Source of the DNA: an uncultured Bacteroidota bacterium
GTDB lineage: Bacteria; Bacteroidota; Bacteroidia; Chitinophagales; LD1
NCBI GenBank assembly: GCA_903861145.1
Contig: CAIOTH010000047.1
Span: 86,277-150,276, forward strand
Direction of reading: 5' to 3'
Length of the DNA: 64,000 nt
Shown piece by piece: positions 1 to 8,682 of this stretch (its first letter is position 1; each line of letters opens with the position of its first letter). Below the pieces are notes generated by a model. It saw nothing but the letters and a program-made list of their open reading frames with translations. It was not told the origin of the DNA and searched no databases. The translations under genes were made by a program, and so were the position numbers.

Positions 1-12
1 TAATTAACCGAT

Positions 13-450
13 ATGCCGATTTCATTTTATGCTGTTGACGTAAAACAACCGCCCTTGAAAAAGACGGTGATCAAAAAGTTTATTGCAGCGCAAGCATTAA
101 AGGGGGCGAAAAAGAAACTGCAGGTTACTTACATTTTTTGTAGCGATGAGTATTTGCTGAACATGAATCGCCAATTTTTAGAGCACGATTTCTATACCGA
201 TATCATCACCTTTCCGCTTGGTGAAACTGAAAAGGAAATTGAAGCGGAAATATATATCAGTGTTGACCGGGTTAAAGACAATGCAGAGAAGTTCAAAAGC
301 GATTTTTCAGATGAGCTTCATCGGGTAATTTTTCATGGGGTATTGCATCTAATGGGTTATAAGGACAAGAGTAAGGCGGACAAAGAAACCATGCGAGGCA
401 AAGAAAATGAGTGGCTACGCAAGTTTAAAGCTGCTTTAAAGAGGGTTTAA
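13..450 (+). CDS. ybeY: rRNA maturation endoribonuclease YbeY
   Basis: YbeY is a metal-dependent endoribonuclease involved in 16S rRNA 3' end maturation and ribosome quality control in the cytoplasm. The 145-residue length fits the family. The signature HGVLHLMGYKDK lies at residues 108-119 and the conserved TDIITFPL segment at 62-69. Two of the three classical metal-binding histidines are visible (H108, H112); the third position (118) is Asp instead of His, a form I associate with Bacteroidota homologues. The ATG at 13 has no competing in-frame start upstream within the window. It runs in the same direction as mnmG, 266 bp downstream, but the spacer holds its own regulatory-looking sites, so co-transcription is uncertain. 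Confidence 0.93.
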   Translation: MPISFYAVDVKQPPLKKTVIKKFIAAQALKGAKKKLQVTYIFCSDEYLLNMNRQFLEHDFYTDIITFPLGETEKEIEAEIYISVDRVKDNAEKFKSDFSDELHRVIFHGVLHLMGYKDKSKADKETMRGKENEWLRKFKAALKRV

Positions 451-558
451 TGCAAATAGTACAGCGCAGATAAAAACAGGACGTTTTTTCAGTACAACAT
501 AATGACAATCAATTAGATGTACCTAAAAATTGTCTTAAAAGCATCAAACCCCCATTTT

Positions 559-574
559 TGTTCCACGTGGCACA
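559..574. other. parS-like site 1
   Basis: The 16-mer TGTTCCACGTGGCACA is one base away from the perfect palindrome TGTTCCACGTGGAACA and three bases away from the widely conserved ParB site TGTTTCACGTGAAACA. The CACGTG core is intact. An identical copy starts 46 bp downstream. No parA or parB gene is in the window, so the assignment rests on motif and position before mnmG, a gene often found near the origin. Confidence 0.55.
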
Positions 575-604
575 ATTTTGAGGACATATTTCAGGCCGCC
601 CAAT

Positions 605-620
605 TGTTCCACGTGGCACA
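605..620. other. parS-like site 2
   Basis: Second exact copy of TGTTCCACGTGGCACA, in the same orientation as site 1 and with start-to-start spacing of 46 bp, in the noncoding spacer before mnmG. Exact duplication of an imperfect palindrome in a non-coding spacer is unlikely by chance. A transcription-factor operator with an E-box-like core is the alternative. Confidence 0.55.
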
Positions 621-688
621 TTTGCTAAGTAAGTACAACACCAGCCAAGTGGTTCAAGAGGGAAGCAATATTTAATAAGCAGAGTAGT

Positions 689-696
689 TATCTTTG
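689..696 (+). promoter_or_regulatory. -7 box (TATCTTTG) for mnmG
   Basis: TATCTTTG matches the Bacteroidota primary sigma -7 consensus TAnnTTTG and lies 20 bp before the mnmG GTG. No clear -33 TTTG is visible at the expected distance. Confidence 0.5.
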
Positions 697-716
697 CGCT
701 CTAAAACAAAAAAGAA

Positions 717-2600
717 GTGTTTAAAGAATACGATGTTATAGTGGTTGGTGCGGGCCATGCCGGTTGCGAAGCGGCGGCAGCAGCGGCCAACATGGGAAGC
801 AGCGTTTTGCTAGTAACCATGAATATGCAAACCATTGCACAAATGAGTTGCAATCCTGCCATGGGTGGAATTGCTAAAGGGCAGATTGTAAGGGAGATTG
901 ATGCCATGGGGGGTTACTCTGGTATCGTTTCTGATAAAAGTATGATTCAATTCCGCATGTTGAACAGGAGTAAGGGGCCTGCCATGTGGAGCCCGAGAAC
1001 GCAGAACGATAGAATGATGTTTGCCAGCGAATGGAGAAACATGCTGGAGCAAACTCCCAATGTAGATTTTTGGCAGGAAATGGTAGGGGGATTGATAGTA
1101 AAAGGTGGGCGCGTTTGTGGCATTAGAACCTCAATGGGGATTGATATACCAGCTAAATCGGTAGTGCTTACCAATGGCACTTTTTTAAACGGTTTGATAC
1201 ATATAGGCGAGAAGAATTTTGGTGGTGGTAGAGCAGGAGAGAAGGCCGCCCATGGTATTACTGAACAGTTGGTTGACCTTGGTTTTGAAGCCGGAAGAAT
1301 GAAGACCGGCACGCCACCAAGGATAGATGGGAGAAGCCTTGATTATACCCGAATGGAAAGACAAGAGGGGGATGAAGATGTAGTAGGATTTTCATACAAA
1401 AAGGGGGTTAATCCTTTTAAAGAAGTAGGCAAGCCTCTTGCCCAAAGGTGTTGTTGGATGACTTATACCAACCAGAAAGTGCATGATTCGCTACGCACTG
1501 GCTTTGATAAATCGCCGATGTTTTCGGGTAGGATAAAGGGGTTGGGGCCGCGCTATTGCCCTTCAGTAGAGGATAAAATAGACCGCTTTGCCGATAAAGA
1601 CAGGCATCAACTGTTTGTTGAACCCGAGGGTTGGAGCACTGTGGAGATATATGTCAATGGCTTTTCAACCTCATTGCCAGAGGACGTTCAATACAAAGCC
1701 TTAAGGGAGGTTTCCGGCTTTGAGAACATGAAGATGTTCCGTCCCGGATATGCCATAGAGTATGATTATTTTCCCCCTACCCAATTAACTCAAAGCCTGG
1801 AGACCAAGCTTGTAAAAAACCTGTTCTTTGCCGGGCAAATTAATGGTACAACCGGTTATGAAGAAGCTGCCTGCCAGGGATTAATGGCTGGAATAAACGC
1901 CCACAGGGCCGCAAAAGACGAGGAGCCAGTAATAATGAAGCGCTCGGATGCTTACATTGGAGTACTAATTGACGACCTGATTAATAAGGGAACGGAAGAA
2001 CCCTACCGTATGTTTACCAGTAGGGCAGAATATAGAATCCTTCTTCGCCAGGACAATGCCGACCTGAGACTTACCGAAATCGGACATCAAATAGGCTTAG
2101 CAGATGATGAAAGACTTCAAACTGTGAGAGCTAAAAAAGCCGCGATAAGTGCCATTGGAGAGTTTATAACCAAATACCCGGTAAGCCCGGAGGATATTAA
2201 TAGCAGCTTAAGGGAGGTAGGAAGTGCCGAAATAAACCAAAAAACCAAGTTAGATAAGATACTGGCCCGGCCGCATGTGGACCTTGTACTACTAGGAAAA
2301 GCCCTACCTGAGCTAAAAAACATGCTGGGCAAGTACGATAAAGATGTAGTAGAGTCGGCAGAAATTGAGCTTAAATATGCCAGCTATATTCAAAAAGAAG
2401 TCGAGCTAGTAGAGCGCATGGGCAAGATGGAGAACATTAGGTTAGATGCCGAATTTGATTATTCCAACCTAAAATCTCTCTCGATAGAAGCAAGGCAGAA
2501 GCTGGCTAAGATAAAACCAACATCGCTGGGACAGGCTAGTAGAATAAGCGGAGTTTCACCGGCAGATATGTCGGTTTTACTAGTGCACATGGGCAGATAA
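717..2600 (+). CDS. mnmG: tRNA uridine-5-carboxymethylaminomethyl modification enzyme MnmG
   Basis: MnmG (GidA) is an FAD-dependent enzyme that, with MnmE, installs the carboxymethylaminomethyl group on wobble uridine 34 of several tRNAs. The 627-residue protein is full length. The N-terminal FAD-binding GAGHAGCEAA sits at residues 11-20, the GidA signature GLGPRYCPSVEDK is in the middle and the second signature AGQINGTTGYEEAACQG follows. The C-terminal helical domain that contacts MnmE is complete. The start is GTG, directly before the conserved FKEYDVIVVGAG. A TATCTTTG -7 box precedes it, and two parS-like sites lie 97-158 bp upstream. mnmE is not in the window. Confidence 0.97.
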   Translation: MFKEYDVIVVGAGHAGCEAAAAAANMGSSVLLVTMNMQTIAQMSCNPAMGGIAKGQIVREIDAMGGYSGIVSDKSMIQFRMLNRSKGPAMWSPRTQNDRMMFASEWRNMLEQTPNVDFWQEMVGGLIVKGGRVCGIRTSMGIDIPAKSVVLTNGTFLNGLIHIGEKNFGGGRAGEKAAHGITEQLVDLGFEAGRMKTGTPPRIDGRSLDYTRMERQEGDEDVVGFSYKKGVNPFKEVGKPLAQRCCWMTYTNQKVHDSLRTGFDKSPMFSGRIKGLGPRYCPSVEDKIDRFADKDRHQLFVEPEGWSTVEIYVNGFSTSLPEDVQYKALREVSGFENMKMFRPGYAIEYDYFPPTQLTQSLETKLVKNLFFAGQINGTTGYEEAACQGLMAGINAHRAAKDEEPVIMKRSDAYIGVLIDDLINKGTEEPYRMFTSRAEYRILLRQDNADLRLTEIGHQIGLADDERLQTVRAKKAAISAIGEFITKYPVSPEDINSSLREVGSAEINQKTKLDKILARPHVDLVLLGKALPELKNMLGKYDKDVVESAEIELKYASYIQKEVELVERMGKMENIRLDAEFDYSNLKSLSIEARQKLAKIKPTSLGQASRISGVSPADMSVLLVHMGR

Positions 2601-2609
2601 AACACTTAC

Positions 2610-4295
2610 GTGAATAAAAAAGAAGGCTTTACAATATCTTTTGGGCATTTAAACTTGCTTGCGTTGGTATGTTTTACCGTATTCCTGGCTAATTGTGCTA
2701 ATGAAAAAGCGCCTGAAGGGGGGAAGAAAGATACTACTCCACCCAAAATAAGAAAAGCTCTACCGGCTAATAAAACCCTCCACTTTACCTCCGATAAAAT
2801 CGAAATTACGTTCAACGAATACATCAGAGCAAGCGGGTTTTCGCAAACTTTGATATCACCGCCTATGGAGAAAAGGCCGGAATTCAAAGTAAACGGCAAA
2901 ACTTTAGTTATAAAACTAAAGAGTCGCCTGCGCGATAGCACTACTTACACCATCAATTTTGCCGAAGACATAAAAGACGTAAATGAGGGGAACGTACTGA
3001 ATAACTTTAGCTACGTTTTCTCAACAGGAGACTTCATCGACTCGCAAAAGCTAAGCGGAAAAGTGACGATGGCCAAAGACAATGCCATTGCCGATGGAGT
3101 AATTGTATCACTTTATCCGCAAGATTCGGTAAATGCAATTAAAAGATCGAAACCGTACTACTTCGCTAAAACAGATAAGTCAGGAAATTTTCAAATCAAT
3201 AATATTAAGGCCGCGAAGTACCGAGTTTTTGCGCTAAAAGATCAGAACTACGATTACCTATATAATCAACCAAATGAAATGATAGGTTTTCTGGACTCGG
3301 TAGTAGACTTAACCGATACCTTACCGCAAAAAATTGAGCTAAAACTATTTCTTGAATCAACCGGGAAGCTGGCCTATGCAGGAGATAAGGCGATAAAACC
3401 TGGTCTGGTTCAAATTTACTACTCTAAACCGCTCGACTCACTAAAACTGAGTTCGAACATTCAAACAGATAATGATTTTTATTACTTAAACAAGACAAAA
3501 GACACGATAACCTACTGGTATTCAAAATATTACGAGAAGAGGATTAAAATGTTTCTCGTGGCAAACGATACACTATATGATACGGCGAGAATCGAATTAC
3601 AAAGTTTTTTAAAGGATTCAATTTTCACAAATTCTAAATACAAATTAAATCTTGATAATCAATCAAATACGAGCAAATCAGCAATACCTACTAAAGAAAT
3701 TTCTAATACTCAAGACATCTATAAACCGGTTAAATTATTCTTCTCCCGACCAATCATCAATATAAACCAGGCTAAGGCCTTTCATCTTTCGGAGGATTCT
3801 GTTAAAAAGGACCTTCCTTCTGAATTTAACATTGACCCCAAAACAAAACAGTTTGTTGAGTTCCGTTTTTCCAAAAAAGAAAATACAGACTATACTCTCG
3901 AAATTCCCGATTCAGCTTACCAGGATATTTTCGGCACGTGGAACACAAAAATTAAGTACAAATTCAAAACCAACTCGAAAGACAATTACGGTAATCTGAA
4001 TGTAATACTTAAATCAACCATAGCAGAAAAAAATTATATTGTTAGAGTTTTAGATGCTTCGACAGATGCATTAATTAAAGAAATCCTGGTAACCCACGAA
4101 GCCGAGAAAAAAGTGCTGATAGAAAATGTTCCTGCCGGCACTTATAAAGTAATGGCGATTGAGGATACAAATGGAAATGGAATATGGGATACCGGTAACT
4201 TTAAAACGAAAACCCAGCCCGAAAAAATAATAACCTTTAGAGACACTTATAACCTTAAAGGTGGCTGGGACCTGGATATGGAGGTTAAGCTTTGA
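2610..4295 (+). CDS. Ig-like (Big_5) domain lipoprotein
   Basis: Predicted outer-membrane or periplasmic lipoprotein of 561 residues. The start is GTG, 9 bp after mnmG. A hydrophobic segment ends in the lipobox LANC (Cys about residue 29), followed by a Big_5-type Ig-like domain (about residues 43-140, containing ITFNEYI and TYTINFAEDIKD). A central region with a carboxypeptidase-regulatory-like fold (SGNFQINNIKAAKYRVFALKD) and a C-terminal NVPAGTYKVMAIEDTNGNG segment suggest further beta-sandwich domains. Such proteins are common and mostly uncharacterised in Bacteroidota; no enzymatic motif is seen. It may be co-transcribed with mnmG. A shorter start is possible, but the signal peptide supports an N-terminus near this one. 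Confidence 0.8.
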   Translation: MNKKEGFTISFGHLNLLALVCFTVFLANCANEKAPEGGKKDTTPPKIRKALPANKTLHFTSDKIEITFNEYIRASGFSQTLISPPMEKRPEFKVNGKTLVIKLKSRLRDSTTYTINFAEDIKDVNEGNVLNNFSYVFSTGDFIDSQKLSGKVTMAKDNAIADGVIVSLYPQDSVNAIKRSKPYYFAKTDKSGNFQINNIKAAKYRVFALKDQNYDYLYNQPNEMIGFLDSVVDLTDTLPQKIELKLFLESTGKLAYAGDKAIKPGLVQIYYSKPLDSLKLSSNIQTDNDFYYLNKTKDTITYWYSKYYEKRIKMFLVANDTLYDTARIELQSFLKDSIFTNSKYKLNLDNQSNTSKSAIPTKEISNTQDIYKPVKLFFSRPIININQAKAFHLSEDSVKKDLPSEFNIDPKTKQFVEFRFSKKENTDYTLEIPDSAYQDIFGTWNTKIKYKFKTNSKDNYGNLNVILKSTIAEKNYIVRVLDASTDALIKEILVTHEAEKKVLIENVPAGTYKVMAIEDTNGNGIWDTGNFKTKTQPEKIITFRDTYNLKGGWDLDMEVKL

Positions 4296-4359
4296 CCTCT
4301 ATTCTTCCAATAAATATCTACCATTTGCCGTTGCAAAAAATAGCGCTTATCCTTGCACT

Positions 4360-4887
4360 ATGGCATTAGTAATTCCGGTAAACGGCATACAACCCAAATT
4401 TGGAACCAACTGCTTTTTGGCAGAAAACAGCACCGTGGTAGGTGACGTGGAAATGGGGGATGATTGTAGCGTATGGTTTACAAGTGTTGTGCGCGGCGAT
4501 GTTAACTCAATACGCATAGGTAATAAAGTAAATATTCAGGATGGGGCCATATTACATTGCACTTACCAAAAGGCTTCGGTAACCATTGGCAATAATGTTT
4601 CAATCGGGCATCGCGCAATTGTGCACGGATGTACCATACATGACAATGTGTTAATTGGTATGGGTGCTATAATAATGGACCATGTTGTAATTGGGGAAAA
4701 CAGCATCATTGGTGCCGGCGCCATTGTGCTGGAAAACACGATTGTAGAACCGGGTTCAATTTACGCAGGTATACCCGCCAAAAAAGTTAAGGATGTCGAC
4801 CGGGAAAATCACAAGAATCTGATTGAACGAATTAGCAATAATTATATTATGTACTCGGGTTGGTTTAAAGAAACTAACAGCAAATAA
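4360..4887 (+). CDS. gamma-carbonic anhydrase family protein
   Basis: A left-handed beta-helix hexapeptide-repeat protein of 175 residues, the usual length for gamma-class carbonic anhydrase-like proteins (YrdA/PaaY type), which act as trimers with inter-subunit zinc or iron. The metal-binding histidines are visible at H66 (ILHC), H84 and H89 (GHRAIVHGC). The open frame extends upstream to 4261, but that would overlap the end of the lipoprotein gene and the extra residues are not family-like; the ATG at 4360 gives the standard MALVIPVNGI start. It ends 2 bp before idi, so the two are probably co-transcribed. The actual substrate is uncertain; many members lack measured anhydrase activity. Confidence 0.88.
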   Translation: MALVIPVNGIQPKFGTNCFLAENSTVVGDVEMGDDCSVWFTSVVRGDVNSIRIGNKVNIQDGAILHCTYQKASVTIGNNVSIGHRAIVHGCTIHDNVLIGMGAIIMDHVVIGENSIIGAGAIVLENTIVEPGSIYAGIPAKKVKDVDRENHKNLIERISNNYIMYSGWFKETNSK

Positions 4888-4889
4888 GC

Positions 4890-5432
4890 ATGAACGAAAT
4901 GGAAGATTTAGATAAACAGGAAATTGTAGTGTTGGTTAATGATAAAGACGAAGTGCTTGGGTACATTGAAAAACTGGACGCCCATGAAAAGGGATTGCTG
5001 CACCGGGCTATAAGCGTAATTATTTTTAATGATAAAGGAGAAATGTTGATTCAACAACGCGGGTTAAACAAATATCATTGGGCAGGAATTTGGAGTAATA
5101 CTTGTTGCAGCCATCCGCGTAAGGAAGAAAGCTACCAACATGCAGCGGAGCGCAGGTTATTTGAAGAGCTTGGATTTAAGACGCCGCTGAAAGAAGCCTT
5201 TCATTTTATATACAAGGCTTATGACAATGACAGCGGTTTAACTGAGCATGAATACGACACTGTATTTACCGGTACCTTCAACAATTCTTTCGAATTTAAT
5301 AAAGACGAAATTGAGGCGATTGAATGGATACAACCGGCGGCATTGGAAGAGGATATAAAAATGCACCCCGAAAAATATTCATTCTGGTTTAAGATAATTT
5401 TGAATGAGTTGAAGAACAAAAACATAATCTGA
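4890..5432 (+). CDS. idi: isopentenyl-diphosphate delta-isomerase, type I
   Basis: Converts isopentenyl diphosphate to dimethylallyl diphosphate in isoprenoid synthesis. It is a Nudix-fold enzyme of 180 residues, typical for type I. Metal ligands expected from the E. coli enzyme are all in register: H32 and H39 (AHEKGLLHRA), H75 and the catalytic Cys73 (TCCSHPR), and E119/E121 (TEHEYD). The Nudix-like helix AAERRLFEELGF is at 85-96. The gene starts 2 bp after the carbonic anhydrase gene and ends 6 bp before the O-methyltransferase gene, so these three probably form one operon. No other isoprenoid gene is nearby. Confidence 0.95.
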   Translation: MNEMEDLDKQEIVVLVNDKDEVLGYIEKLDAHEKGLLHRAISVIIFNDKGEMLIQQRGLNKYHWAGIWSNTCCSHPRKEESYQHAAERRLFEELGFKTPLKEAFHFIYKAYDNDSGLTEHEYDTVFTGTFNNSFEFNKDEIEAIEWIQPAALEEDIKMHPEKYSFWFKIILNELKNKNII

Positions 5433-5438
5433 TTTTAT

Positions 5439-6077
5439 ATGCACCTGGTATCGGCCGAAATAGAACAATACATAGAGCAGCATTCATCTGCAGAACACAA
5501 AGTGTTGCAAGAGCTAAATCGTGAAACGCATTTGAAAGTACAAATGCCACAAATGCTATCGGGGCATTTACAGGGCCAGTTTTTGGCCATGGTAACCGGT
5601 ATGTTACAACCCAAAAGAATTTTGGAAATTGGAACATACACCGGCTACTCGGGTATTTGCCTGGCAAATGGTTTGGGCGAAGACGGCATACTGTATACCA
5701 TCGATATAAACGAAGAATTACAACCGATGGCAGAAACATACATTACGAAGGCCGGGCTTACAAAAAAAGTAAAGCAATTGATAGGCGATGCACAGCAAAT
5801 TATACCAGACCTTAATGAAACTTTTGATCTTGTTTTTATTGATGCTGACAAAGTAAATTACAGCACTTACTACGACCTGGTTTTTGACAAAGTGCGCACC
5901 GGTGGCTACATCATCGCCGACAATGTTTTGTGGAGTGGCAAAGTAGTATTGGAGAAAAAGGATAAAGACACCCTGGCCATTGATAGTTACAACAAAAAAG
6001 TACTGGCCGATAAGCGCGTTGAGACCTTCATTCTACCGTTGCGCGATGGCCTTAATATTGCCCGCAAATTAGTATAG
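5439..6077 (+). CDS. O-methyltransferase, caffeoyl-CoA/COMT-like family
   Basis: SAM-dependent, divalent-metal-dependent O-methyltransferase of 212 residues (Methyltransf_3). The SAM motif I is ILEIGTYTGYSGICLA at residues 61-76, the metal-binding FIDADK at 133-138 and the ADNVLWSG motif at 160-167 with the second metal-binding Asp-Asn. The substrate cannot be deduced; in Bacteroidota these enzymes are single housekeeping-like genes acting on unknown catechol-type compounds. It is the third gene of a tight group after the carbonic anhydrase and idi genes (6-bp gap). Confidence 0.9.
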   Translation: MHLVSAEIEQYIEQHSSAEHKVLQELNRETHLKVQMPQMLSGHLQGQFLAMVTGMLQPKRILEIGTYTGYSGICLANGLGEDGILYTIDINEELQPMAETYITKAGLTKKVKQLIGDAQQIIPDLNETFDLVFIDADKVNYSTYYDLVFDKVRTGGYIIADNVLWSGKVVLEKKDKDTLAIDSYNKKVLADKRVETFILPLRDGLNIARKLV

Positions 6078-6201
6078 CCCGGTAATACCGCTCAAAAAAT
6101 GATACGTTAATGCGCCAATGCACAACATTTGGTAAATATCCTACGTTAATCCATACACCAACGTTTAATACTTTAGACCTTGCAAAATAGTGTGTGCCTT
6201 A

Positions 6202-7527
6202 ATGAAACGATTAATAGCAATAGTTTCCCTCTTTTTCTTCATTCAGTCGGCCAATAGCCAGGCAAGGCAAGATGTGCTTTGTTATATAGCCAAATACAAA
6301 GACATAGCATTGGAAGAAATGGTGCGCTGTAGAATACCCGCTAGTGTAACTCTTGCGCAAGGGCTGCATGAAAGCAGTTTTGGAAAAAGCAAATTATCGT
6401 GCGAAGCCAATAATCACTTTGGTATAAAATGCAAAGGTGAGTGGGATGGCAAAAAATTCTATCAAAATGACGACGAGCCTAATGAATGTTTCAGGGTATA
6501 TGAACAGGCGGAAGATTCGTACGCAGACCACTCGGATTTTTTAATTACACGTAGCCGGTATGCGGGTTTATTTGATTTACCAATTACAGATTATAAAGCC
6601 TGGGCACATGGATTAAAAAGTTCTGGTTACGCCACAAACCCTAAATACGCCGAAATACTGATTAAGACCATTGAAGATTACAACCTGACCGATTTCGACC
6701 AACAAGGCCTGGCGATGATTGATGAACATGAAAAGTTAATGGCGTGGCCGTTAGAAATAGAGCAACCCTTGTTAGCCAATAAAAAAGCAGAACCCGTCGG
6801 CGTAACAACAAACGCAGTAACAACAACTACAGCGTCAACTCAAACTATAGCCGATACCAAAAAAGAAGAGAAGAATTTAAAGGCAGCCAATAAAATATTT
6901 GCACCGGCAACCAGCGGGGCTAACCAAAAAGAAATTACTGTAAATGGGGTTAAGGTAATTAAAGCACAAGGCAGTGTCGATCCACTTACCATTGCTTTCG
7001 ATTACCAGATACAATACGCACAGGTACTAGCGCTTAACGACATGAATGAAGGCGACCATTTTAAGGATGGAGAAAATATATTTCTGCAAAGTAAAAAAGG
7101 ACGTGGCGCCGAAACAAATTACACGGTGCTTGCAGGAGAAAGCATGCACGATATATCGCAAAAGACAGGCGTAAAGATGAAAGACCTTTATCAGAAAAAC
7201 CTGATGGTAATGAACGACCAACCGGTGGCCGGTGAAAGTTTGGCGCTGCAGGAAAAACGCGTCAAAGCCCCGCACACCATAGCTTATAGCGACTTCTTAA
7301 AGTCGTTAGCGAACAATACAGCCAAACCGGTAAGTACAGAAGCCACTAATACTATCCTTATCAAAAAATCGGATGTGCAACAAACCAAGCAGTATACTGT
7401 AGGCCCAACTGATACACTCTATTCGATTGCAAAAAGATTCAATACTTCTGTTCAACAACTTTGTGTGATAAATAATTTGCAAAGTGCAGATTTACAGCCG
7501 GGTCAAACACTGGTAATAGGAAAATAA
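6202..7527 (+). CDS. glucosaminidase/LysM peptidoglycan hydrolase
   Basis: Secreted cell-wall hydrolase, 441 residues from the ATG at 6202; a GTG four codons earlier is less likely because MKRLIAIVSLFFFIQSANSQ is a clean signal peptide. The catalytic domain (about residues 25-165) is GH73-like, with TLAQGLHESSFGKS containing the catalytic Glu and the NNHFGIKCK and YADHSDFL motifs. A Thr/Ala-rich linker follows, then a degenerate LysM and two clear LysM modules (NYTVLAGESMHDIS near residue 305; QYTVGPTDTLYSIAKRF at the C-terminus). It probably cleaves peptidoglycan glycan strands during growth or division. It is followed by a bidirectional terminator. Confidence 0.9.
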   Translation: MKRLIAIVSLFFFIQSANSQARQDVLCYIAKYKDIALEEMVRCRIPASVTLAQGLHESSFGKSKLSCEANNHFGIKCKGEWDGKKFYQNDDEPNECFRVYEQAEDSYADHSDFLITRSRYAGLFDLPITDYKAWAHGLKSSGYATNPKYAEILIKTIEDYNLTDFDQQGLAMIDEHEKLMAWPLEIEQPLLANKKAEPVGVTTNAVTTTTASTQTIADTKKEEKNLKAANKIFAPATSGANQKEITVNGVKVIKAQGSVDPLTIAFDYQIQYAQVLALNDMNEGDHFKDGENIFLQSKKGRGAETNYTVLAGESMHDISQKTGVKMKDLYQKNLMVMNDQPVAGESLALQEKRVKAPHTIAYSDFLKSLANNTAKPVSTEATNTILIKKSDVQQTKQYTVGPTDTLYSIAKRFNTSVQQLCVINNLQSADLQPGQTLVIGK

Positions 7528-7550
7528 TCAAAACCCTAGCCCAAATAAAA

Positions 7551-7580
7551 AAGCCAACCTGAAAACGGGTTGGCTTTTTT
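7551..7580. terminator. bidirectional intrinsic terminator
   Basis: A 9-bp perfect stem AAGCCAACC/GGTTGGCTT with an 8-nt loop, T-run on the right and A-run on the left, between convergent genes. It can end transcripts from both sides. Confidence 0.9.
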
Positions 7581-7598
7581 ATTTATTCGTCCGCCAAT

Positions 7599-8090
7599 CT
7601 ATTTGGTGAAGTCGTATTCCTTATTACCGTTTAAGAGGTTTAGGTTGCTGTTAGTAAGCTTAAGGATATTAAATATCCGAACACTGCTATCGGAACCACC
7701 ATTGGTACGCAATTGCAAATCCTCTTCGCTGTTAAGTAAAGTCCAGGTGCCGCTTGATGCGTATGGTGTGATTGTAGTATCTACAAAACGAAGTGTATCA
7801 TACAATATATGGAAAGTCATTGTTGTGCTATCAAAGCCCAGGGTATCCTGCTTAAGCAAAGAATCTGCGCGGAACGAAAAGCTCTTCCAGGTTTCGTTGT
7901 AAACGTAGCCGGGGCTAATAATCAATTGATACCCATAATTAGTAGTATCGAATTGGGCCGTTTTGTTTTGATTAGCATAGAGATAGGTACTGAGTTTCCA
8001 GGTTCCCTCTATCTTCTTCACAAAATCTTTGCGGTTACAGGCGCAAAGAACAACCACTAAAGCTACTGCTACAAAAAGTAATTTCTTCAC
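7599..8090 (-). CDS. lipocalin-like lipoprotein
   Basis: Small lipoprotein of 163 residues with signal peptide and lipobox LCAC (Cys18). After it, the segment KKIEGTWKLSTYLYANQNKTA has the GTW motif that opens lipocalin-like domains of Bacteroidota surface lipoproteins. The remainder is beta-rich with a late SGTWTLLNSEEDLQL repeat of the same type. Function unknown. It lies 27 bp downstream of a related lipoprotein gene on the same strand, so they are tandem paralogues and likely one transcript. Confidence 0.75.
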   Translation of the reverse strand: MKKLLFVAVALVVVLCACNRKDFVKKIEGTWKLSTYLYANQNKTAQFDTTNYGYQLIISPGYVYNETWKSFSFRADSLLKQDTLGFDSTTMTFHILYDTLRFVDTTITPYASSGTWTLLNSEEDLQLRTNGGSDSSVRIFNILKLTNSNLNLLNGNKEYDFTK

Positions 8091-8117
8091 GGGTAATATT
8101 TTTAGGCTTATTTAATT

Positions 8118-8588
8118 TTAATGAACTCCGTTTTTGGCTAAGTAAAACTGTGTTGTATCAGTATCTAACTGCACATTGCTACCACTTAAATCAAAAATTG
8201 TATAGGTGCGGTTAATAAGTGTTGGAACCAACACGGTATCCATCAACACATAAGTAGAATCGGTAAGAATAAGGTTTACGTAATGATTAGAGAACGAATA
8301 GGTTCCTGCCTTTGAAGATGCATAGGTAGTATCGGCATAAGTAACGCCGTTAATAACCGTTGCGTGAACTGTTCCGTTATTCTTCTCAACAAATTTACCA
8401 TCGGAGGTAAACGTAATGGTGTATAAGGGATTTGCGGCCAGCCATTGAGCTGTTTCGTCAACGTTTCTGAACAAAAATTTATAAACGTGCCAAGTGCCGG
8501 TTAGATCCTTGGTGTAAAGTTTCTCTTTGCTACAGCTTGCTACTACAAGAACCAATGCAATAACTACGAGGGATATTATTTTCTTCAT
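8118..8588 (-). CDS. lipocalin-like lipoprotein, paralogue of the next gene
   Basis: Lipoprotein of 156 residues starting at the ATG at 8588 (MKKIISLVVIALVLVVASC); a longer frame upstream lacks signal-peptide sense. The lipobox Cys is residue 19. The mature part starts SKEKLYTKDLTGTWHVYKFLF, the same layout as the adjacent downstream gene, including a GTW motif and a late AGTYSFSNHYVNLIL segment. Probably a surface or periplasmic small-ligand or structural lipoprotein; no activity can be assigned. Confidence 0.72.
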   Translation of the reverse strand: MKKIISLVVIALVLVVASCSKEKLYTKDLTGTWHVYKFLFRNVDETAQWLAANPLYTITFTSDGKFVEKNNGTVHATVINGVTYADTTYASSKAGTYSFSNHYVNLILTDSTYVLMDTVLVPTLINRTYTIFDLSGSNVQLDTDTTQFYLAKNGVH

Positions 8589-8682
8589 TCTACTATGGAT
8601 TTTCTGACAGCCGAAGATAAAAAAGAAATCAATTCTCAAAATGTTTTTTAACCTTTATCAATATGGCCTGTTAATCAAAGGC

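Noticed and set aside
810..1312. Antisense open frames over mnmG
   Set aside because: Shadows of the mnmG reading frame.
3935..3945. CACGTGGAACA, a half match to the parS-like site, inside the Ig-like lipoprotein gene
   Set aside because: Only the right half matches and it lies in coding sequence; probably chance.
4261..4359. Upstream extension of the carbonic anhydrase gene
   Set aside because: Overlaps the previous gene's end and adds non-conserved residues.
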